NCBI RefSeq assembly: GCF_023898315.1 | Contig: NC_064619.1 | Span: 477,627,376-477,691,375 of the forward strand | Origin: Schistocerca nitens | Taxonomy: Eukaryota; Arthropoda; Insecta; Orthoptera; Acrididae | DNA length: 64,000 nt | Reading direction: 5' to 3' | Shown: piece by piece, positions 57,192 through 64,000 of the stretch | How positions within the stretch are numbered: position 1 is the stretch's first letter | Layout of the letters: every line of letters begins with the position of its first letter | Program-made: the position numbers and the translations under genes | The notes under the pieces: model-generated | Seen by the model: the letters and a program-made list of their open reading frames with translations, nothing else | What the model was told of the DNA's origin: nothing | Database searches by the model: none

Positions 57192-57873
57192 TTAAATATG
57201 TAGCTTATATCTATCTGACATTATTAGAGTATCATATAAAAATTTGAAGTATCAGTGAAGAGCTTTTCGAGATTTTTAGTAACTACAATGGATTTTATGC
57301 ATTACATATATATATATATATTTATATAATATGTCCGATTGAAAAATATATAGCCTACATCCAACCAAGGTTTATTATAGCATTGTGCAAAATTTTTAAG
57401 TGACTGCTCAAGAATTTTACAAGACTTTTGGTACCAAAGCTTCCCTTAGATATTTAATGTATATTTATATATATTACAAAATTATACCAATGTCCATAAA
57501 ATGTTCATAGGAGTATTGTATAAAAATCTGAATTAAATTGGCCAAGAAGTTTCCGAGATTGTTGGTAACAACTCTTCCCCTTTACATATTCTACCGTATC
57601 TTCCTTCGCCGTCGGCGTTGTCGTTGTTACCGTGAGACACTGTTATACCAAGATGAAAGGCGCGTCGATCTTAGAGCATGAGACATGATGACCTTAAGCC
57701 ATTGACAACACACAACGGTCACGGTAGCACCTGATTCCAGAATAGCTGCAGTAGTTAAGATCTACGAACTATTCCCTGTTGACCAGGTCCCCAAAACTTA
57801 ACTCGTAACGAGATCCCTTCAAAGCAAATTGTCATAACGATCGTCTATAAAGGCTTCGTACAACGAGATGAAA

Positions 57874-58606
57874 TGTTACGGTTTATGGAATAATAACAGA
57901 TACGACCAAACTGTCTTGTCTCTTCTGCTTTATTTAACATAACTTCGTTCACAGTTTCATTTCGCATTCACCACTCATTCACCGAAACCCTTTTATGAAC
58001 AGTTTTGGTTGCTTAACACCAACAGTCAATGATAATGATACAGCTTTTCTCCTTTTTATAAATTGAAGCCCACTCTCCGTGATATAATTAAAAAAAAACG
58101 GTCTCAATACCGCGTCCCTCGTGAGATGCGAATAGGCTTATCCCGGAATTGACCGCCCTGTAGGTGTACTCAATTTAATGACCACACTTCGCTGTCCGCT
58201 CTTTCGCGTAACTGAATGTCCATTTGTTAGTCTGATTGTACACTGTAGCTATTTAAAATTCGCCCCTATATTTTTCACAACGCACAATTAGCACTTCGTT
58301 ACTTGTTTTTTTTCTAAGAGTAAACGGAAAAAAAAGACGACGTATCATCGGCTTAGTTGACATAAAGCAAAACACCTTAATATGCCCAATTTCAGCTCTT
58401 CTTATAGGATCGGCTACCTTACTCATTAATTTACTACATATTATTTCCAATAACACTAAACAGGTATCGCCGTTATATTTTAATTGTATTCAAAAGCATG
58501 TTGCTACTGTTATGACCAACCAAATCGTCATAAATCGCGCGGTGTGCGTTTTTAATGATAACTTTACGCTATTCAATTTCCGTTACAGCTATCTTGACTC
58601 GTTACA
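57874..58606 (-). repeat. 3' LTR of the third gypsy element
   Basis: 733 bp, TGTTACGG on the left and CTCGTTACA on the right (plus strand), giving near-perfect TGTWACG inverted ends. On the minus strand it has a TATA box (TATAAAAAG, 58052-58060) and AATAAA (57929-57934), so U3, R and U5 are in the right order. A G-rich polypurine-like tract (CTGGGGGGGCCG) abuts it at 58607-58618. The matching 5' LTR lies right of the window, so the target duplication could not be checked. Confidence 0.8.
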
Positions 58607-59240
58607 CGGCCCCCCCAGATGTCTTGAAGAGGATTCCAGACAGAACAGGCATTTTTTTTTTTTTTTGGTACAGTGACAGGAGAGGGAATTTGTTTCGGCG
58701 AATACACTCACTCTCAGATTCACTCAACAAGTCAGTACATACATTCTGCAATATTTAAGTTGAGTTAATGGGCCTAGACAAAATGCCCTTAACTAAATTC
58801 CACATTTGTTTATAGGTTGTCTATGAAACACTTCGCACTAATCACTTCATATTCACACCACATTTTTTTTCTTGGATGAAGCCCTCAGTTCTTCAACCGA
58901 CTGTGCAAGGCAGGGATCACAGCCGGGTTCGACGATTGGCATCCTAGGCCAAAACCCTTATTAGGCCACTTGTTTAACCGGAGAGGATTTGGTCCTTTCC
59001 TTTTCCTCTTAATTCCAATTTTAAATCATCCATCCTCGCTGTTCGGTGAGAGGATAAATCGTATTTCAGCGTCGACATTGTTGCTGATACCAAGAAGGTA
59101 TCTCATGGAAATCGTCGGTACATTCTTTAATTTTGTTTGTAAGTTAGTATAAGTACGTATTTATCCACTGGTGCTTTTATTTAGTCCACTGAGTGTAGTC
59201 TTGGTATCATTCAGTGTTTCTTGAATCTATATTTTGCTCA
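58607..59240 (-). other. Noncoding stretch between pol and 3' LTR of gypsy element 3
   Basis: About 630 bp without an envelope-like frame, rich in stops, ending in the polypurine tract and 3' LTR. Confidence 0.6.
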
Positions 59241-62200
59241 TTATTGATAATACTTCTTCAGGTCTACGTGAGGGAACAAGCCTTTAATTACATCAGTATC
59301 ACAATCTGCCAGGAGGTAGCTCCCTTCATGAGGTATTTTCATTATTTTGTATGGACCTGTATATAAATATTGCCATTTCTTATTCAGTCTTTTCCTGGTT
59401 GATGCTTTTGGGTGATTTCACAATAAAATTTCTTCCCCTACATCATATGTGACTACTTTCTTCACATTTTTATCAAAACGGGTTTTTCTCAATTGTGCTT
59501 GATGCTTCAGGTTTTCGTAGACCTTCTTCACCATATCTTCTTTCTTGGTAATCTTTTGTTCTATCGCAGGTAATTTCTTCATCCATTCTGGCACAATACT
59601 TTCACAAAATACTATTTGGTTAGGTGAATAACCTGTCGATAAGTGTGGTAAGTCATTATACACTTTCTCAAATTCATAAATACAATCGATCCATTTATAA
59701 TGTTGTTTGGGTATGTATGTCCATAAAAATCGGTTCAACTCTCGGAAGATTCTCTCAACCGGATTTCCACAAGGGTAAAATCTTGAGATGTAAATGTGCT
59801 GGATTCCTTGATCTTTCATAGTGTCTCTCCATACTTTGCTTGTATAATAAGCAGCGTTGTCTGTCAAGACCATTATAGGTTTGCCAAGCTCAGTTATATA
59901 GTTGTTGATAAATTTGCGTAACATGGGTCGAACGTGGAGATTTTTCAAAGGATATAATTTCACATATTTTGAAAAGAGATCATAGAAAGCCAATACATAT
60001 TTGAACCGTCCACGTGTCATGGGACATGGCCCACAGACATCACATGACACCAACATTAAAGGTTGTTGTGGGATGATAGGATGTAATTCTATCTTCCGAC
60101 AATAGTTTATGGGTTTCGCCTTCTGACATATTTTGCACTTCTTAAGAATATTTGTAGCTATACGTCCCAAATTTGGATGATAGCAGTATTGTGCTTTTTT
60201 GGCTGTACATTTAGCGGCACCAAACTGACCCCAATTCAAGTGAGTGTACCTTACTAGTGATTCTAAATATTTATTTGGAACACAAACTTTCCAAACATCT
60301 TCTTCATCCTTCCTCCGATACAATATTCCGGATTTTAATTGATACTGTTCTTGAGAGTGACTTAGCGTTTTGCTTTCAACAGCATGTCTAATGGCTTTCC
60401 ACAACTTATCATCTTCTTGCAGTTGTGGAAGACTTCGACATAGCTGTGAAATCTGCCTCTCACAATATTGCCTTGATAAATTCATGACTTTAAAGTCAAT
60501 AGTCCGTTCTTCACACTCGTCGTCATTCTTTCTTTTCGGAAGTCTTGAAAGAGCATCGGCTATGATGTTGTCTTTCCCTCTGATGTATTTGAGCGTAATA
60601 TCATATTCTTGCAGTAGCAAGGCCCACCGGGTTAAACATGAATGGAACATCCTTCCTGTTAAAATAAAAGATAAAGCTTTGTGGTCGCTGAATACAATGA
60701 TCTTCTTTCCATATACAAAATAGCGAAACTTTCTAAGGGACCAGACCACGGCCAGTACTTCCAATTCAGTAGTACAATATGCACGTTCACAGCTAGAGAG
60801 TGTTCTGCTGGCAAACCCAATTATTTTGGTTGTACTGATATCTTCTGGATTGTCCATCTGGAAAAGAGTGGCACCCAATCCTGTTTCAGAAGCATCCACA
60901 GCAATATAAAAATCTTGATCAAGTCTCGGATGATGTAACAGTGGAGCATTAGTCAAAGCATTGCGGATGTTATCAAAAGCTTGCGTGCATTCGGAATTCC
61001 ACTCCCACATGACATTTTTTCTTAACAGCTGTAACAAACAGTCTTGGCTTCCTAACTGATTGGGTAAAAATCGTCGAAAAAATGAAACTAAGCCGATAAA
61101 TGACTTTAATTCCGTCCTATTTTTTGGGTAAGCACATCTGTTAATCGCATCCATCTTTTTAGGATTTGGTTTTATCCCTTCAGGAGTGATTATATGTCCA
61201 AGAAATTTCAATTGGTTATGAGCAAACTTGGATTTGCTCAAATTTACAGTAACTCCGTATTCCAAAAATTTCGCAAAAACTTTTCTTAATAAGTCCAAAA
61301 GTTCCTCCCAAGTTTCAGAAGCAATTAGAAAATCATCCACATATAAAGTAACTTCATTCAAAAGGTTTCTGCCCAGTACGGTATCTAATGCCGATATAAA
61401 AACACCACCGCTTATTTTCAACCCAAATGGCATGACGGTAAACTGGTAACTTCGGCCCAGAAAAACGAATGCAGTATATTTTCTAGATTCTTTCGATATT
61501 CTAGTTTGCCAATATGAACTACGCATATCCAAAGAAGTTAAGAAGCGGGCACCATAAAACTTTTGTACTAACTCTTCTAGGTTCTCCGGTCGCGTTTGTA
61601 CAGGTATAATGATCTTATTGATCTCTCTGGCATCCAACACCAATCTGATGTCACCATTGGGTTTAATTACCGCCACAAGAGGGTTACAATATTCAGAATC
61701 TGAGGGCTCAATAATACCCCATTCTAACATTTTATTGATTTCCTTGCTGACTACTTCTTTCTTTGTCCATGGGATAGAATAGGAAGTACGACAAAAGGGT
61801 TTATGTGCATACGTCTTTATATGGTATTCAAAGTCTTTTATTATACCCAGACGTTTACTAAAAATTGACTGATATGCTTCCAACAAGTAGTACAGTTCAT
61901 CCCTTTGGATAACAGATAAATATTCTGATTCTAACACCTTTTCCTGCAATGACATTTTATCCATCATTTCTTCAGAACATTCAATAAGGCATATATCATA
62001 CACATTTTCATCATCAATACTGACATATTTTACCATTAGATTCATACACAACTGATTTGGAATTACTCGGCCCTTTCTCAGGTTGGCTGTCAAAACATTA
62101 CCATTGGAATTAAATATACATTCACTTTTCTCTAAATTAATGATTGCACCGGTCTCACATAAAAAATCCAAGCCCCAGAGACATGGTACTGTCATTTTAG

Positions 62201-62582
62201 GAACAACCAGGAATGTACTTTCTATTTGAGCCCCCCGTATTGTAACGTCGACACGTACCTGTTTCACAACTTTTTGTATTTTTGCGCTGAACGCGCCAGA
62301 CACGGTACATCCTGTGATAGGAAAAGTGGGCATTTTTACCCCTCGGCTTATCTGTTTTAAACAGTCCAGTGTCATGACACTAATAGTTGCTCCAGTATCA
62401 ATTAATATTTCAACATCAACATTATTTATACTTGTTGGAATTATTGCCTGTAAAATTTGTCCACATTTATTAGAAACTTCAGGTTTTTCTTCAATTAATT
62501 CATTCCTTATATCCTGATCATTATTGTACCTTAATACTCTCAGTTCAAATTGATGCCTGCCTTCCTTCTCCTTTCCAGTCAT
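59241..62582 (-). pseudogene. Pol polyprotein of gypsy element 3 (protease, RT, RNase H, integrase), late stop
   Basis: 1054 residues are open from ATG 62582 (MTGKEKEGRHQ) to a TGA at 59418-59420. Past this the frame stays open for 58 more codons (ending FPHVDLKKYYQ) to TAA at 59241-59243, so the TGA looks premature. Domains: aspartic protease with EILIDTGATISVM near residue 61; RT with SLDMRSSYWQTRI and TLYVDDFLIASE near 414; RNase H with IAVDASETGLGATLF and NIIADALSRLPKR; integrase with H-H-C-C (HLNWGQFGAAKC, CKICQKAK) and Asp-Asp-Glu (LVSCDVCGP, VLTDNAAYY, NPVERIFRELN) near 849-943. All catalytic signatures are present. Truncation removes only the C-terminal integrase tail. Confidence 0.92.
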
Positions 62583-62608
62583 CCTAGGAAAGCATTTGGT
62601 GACTGGTA

Positions 62609-64000
62609 TTAGTTTAATCTATCTCGTTGAGTCATCAGTGGGGGTTCATGAACTTCCACAAACCGTACAGTATGATCCGAGTTATGGTATTCACCCCGTC
62701 GCACATTGGAGGCTCCTTCGCCCATTGATATAACTCCTTGTGCTGGAGGAGGACTCGAGGCATTTGTTCCACCCTGCCGATGAACATTATGCTTCGAATT
62801 ATCTTCCCAAGGTCGAATACAATTGGGTTCATCACTTGGGTATCTGTTACTCTTATTAATATCACTACTATGCACATTCGCGTTACCATATCGAGGTTTA
62901 CCTCTAGCACAGTAAGTATCTCTTCTATATTTATTATAATCATTGTTTTTATTGGAACTATAGGATGAAGATTGTCCACGCTCCCGTGATGCGGGTTTGA
63001 CCTGGTTTTCGGTATTATTATTATCATACGTTAAATTATTATTATAATTATTCGTATTACTATGATTGTGAGTCGACATTTGATTACTACTCATTTGTCT
63101 TGCGTCTTCCATAATCATATCTATAGAGTCAATCACCGACAAGAACTGTTCTACATCGTGGTCAGGAACGTTTATTAACTTTTCACGTATATTTATGGGC
63201 AACCTTCCCTTCAAAATTCTGATCACTTCCTTGTGAGAAATTGGATCACTCCAATAACGTGTGTTATTTATGTACTTTTCAAAATATTGCCTTAAAGTAC
63301 TCCTTTTACTGTTAAAATACTCAGGTTGGTAAACCTCTTTTCTTAATTTCTCTTGTTTACTCGACGACCAGTATTTAGCCAAAAAAAGTTGTTCAAACTC
63401 AGCGCAAGTATGGCAACTTTCACTTACTTCGGCGGCCCATAATGCGGCTTCTCCGGTAATTTTGGATACTATAAATTGAAGTCGGTCGTGTTCTGACCAG
63501 CTACGTGGAAATATTCTTTTGAAATTATTGATAAAGATTTTCGGATGCAGGTTGTTCTTTTCAGTGGAGAATGTTGGGAATTGTCTACTTTTAAAAATGC
63601 TGTTCTCCACCTTTAAAGAAGACAAGTATCCTCGCTGACCAAAAGAATCATCATCTTTACCAACCGAATCATCAACTTCCCAATGCAAATTTTCACCACA
63701 ATTGTACTTCGTATTATCACATGTTCGGTTGTTTTTCGACCTATTCTCCGAACATTCGTCCTCTGTCAACAAATTTGGTGATGACTTTCGTTCTAACTCC
63801 GCCAATTTATGATTGGTTTCCTTTTGCCATTTAGGTAACTCATCAACTATTTTCTCTTTTATTTTCTGAATTTCGCTAGTGAAGAGCTTAATTAATTCAT
63901 CATTTCTACTTAGGTGCTCATTGATATTTTCATTTGGCTGGGATCCAATAGTAGTCTTAACCTTGTCTACAATTTCATTTCCTTTTATTTCTATCCATTC
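62609..64000 (-). CDS. Gag protein of gypsy element 3, N-terminus beyond window
   Basis: The frame is open from the window edge (64000) to TAA at 62609-62611, at least 463 codons. The N-terminal visible part is charged and probably coiled-coil (EIQKIKEKIVDELPKWQKE). It is followed by a capsid-like region (PRSWSEHDRLQFIVSKITGE, AALWAAE, FEQLFLAKYW, LRQYFEKYINNTRYW). The C-terminal third is Asn/Ser/Arg-rich without CCHC knuckles, so RNA binding may use the basic tail. pol lies in the -1 frame and opens just before the gag stop. Confidence 0.85.
   Translation of the reverse strand, partial: EWIEIKGNEIVDKVKTTIGSQPNENINEHLSRNDELIKLFTSEIQKIKEKIVDELPKWQKETNHKLAELERKSSPNLLTEDECSENRSKNNRTCDNTKYNCGENLHWEVDDSVGKDDDSFGQRGYLSSLKVENSIFKSRQFPTFSTEKNNLHPKIFINNFKRIFPRSWSEHDRLQFIVSKITGEAALWAAEVSESCHTCAEFEQLFLAKYWSSSKQEKLRKEVYQPEYFNSKRSTLRQYFEKYINNTRYWSDPISHKEVIRILKGRLPINIREKLINVPDHDVEQFLSVIDSIDMIMEDARQMSSNQMSTHNHSNTNNYNNNLTYDNNNTENQVKPASRERGQSSSYSSNKNNDYNKYRRDTYCARGKPRYGNANVHSSDINKSNRYPSDEPNCIRPWEDNSKHNVHRQGGTNASSPPPAQGVISMGEGASNVRRGEYHNSDHTVRFVEVHEPPLMTQRDRLN

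Larger units (their letters stand above)
55602..57251. repeat. Near-identical ~62-bp segments on both sides of the Tc1 element
   Basis: 55602-55663 and 57190-57251 are the same sequence (GATTAAATATGTAGCTTATA...) with one mismatch before the ends. Both follow TA and GA microsatellites. More diverged relatives of the unit appear at about 55420-55500 and 57370-57590, suggesting an old tandem array. Confidence 0.85.
57874..64000 (-). mobile_element. Third Ty3/gypsy element, right end cut by window
   Basis: 3' LTR, a 630-bp spacer, pol and gag in minus orientation. Its sequence is unrelated to copies 1 and 2 beyond shared pol motifs: gag and pol are separate frames and gag lacks zinc knuckles. 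The 5' LTR and gag start lie beyond 64000. Confidence 0.9.

Overview
This window looks like intronic and intergenic DNA from a very large, repeat-rich insect genome. An orthopteran of the grasshopper/locust type is my best guess. The reasons are a spliced nuclear gene with a ~32 kb intron, abundant insect-type LINEs, Tc1, mariner, piggyBac and Penelope elements, and tRNA-derived SINEs. Nothing prokaryotic is visible. Species and family names beyond this are inference, because no database could be searched.

The only host gene I can support is the nuclear gene for mitochondrial ribosomal protein L15 (MRPL15, uL15m), on the minus strand. Three coding exons lie at 53416-53517, 50396-50550 and 18127-18292. 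Splice sites and phases join perfectly, and the remaining exons must lie left of position 1. Intron 1 is 2.9 kb and intron 2 is 32.1 kb.

Layout. 1-1.5 kb: decayed Ty3/gypsy pol. 2.06-7.03 kb: complete Ty3/gypsy element (copy 1, minus). 7.06-8.06 kb: decayed LINE (minus). 8.7-10.33 kb: decayed LINE (plus) carrying 23 perfect copies of a 16-bp unit. 11.6-16.36 kb: LINE (plus) split by an apparently intact piggyBac at 12169-14586. 18.1-18.3 kb: MRPL15 exon 3. 18.65-23.62 kb: second copy of the same gypsy family. 26.0-28.3 kb: Penelope-like element containing a young SINE. 28.54-29.79 kb: mariner remnant. 32.04-37.90 kb: full-length I-like LINE with a 12-bp target duplication. 39.5-46.2 kb: hAT-like gene remnant split by a long-TIR DNA transposon (41432-45343, Sola-like). 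46.6-48.35 kb: second hAT-like remnant. 50.4-50.55 kb: exon 2. 51.04-51.66 kb: foldback repeat with a SINE inside. 53.4-53.5 kb: exon 1. 55.4-57.6 kb: microsatellites and diverged tandem repeats holding a Tc1 element. 57.87 kb to the right edge: a third, unrelated Ty3/gypsy element (3' LTR, pol, gag), truncated by the window edge.

How it works together: almost every sequence here is a mobile element, many nested in one another (piggyBac in LINE, SINE in Penelope element, long-TIR element in hAT-like gene, SINE in foldback). Target duplications give a relative order of insertion. Most coding regions are broken. TGA stops that look like CGA mutated at a CpG recur in unrelated elements. The piggyBac is the exception: termini, TTAA duplication, spliced transposase and the three expected Asp residues are all present.
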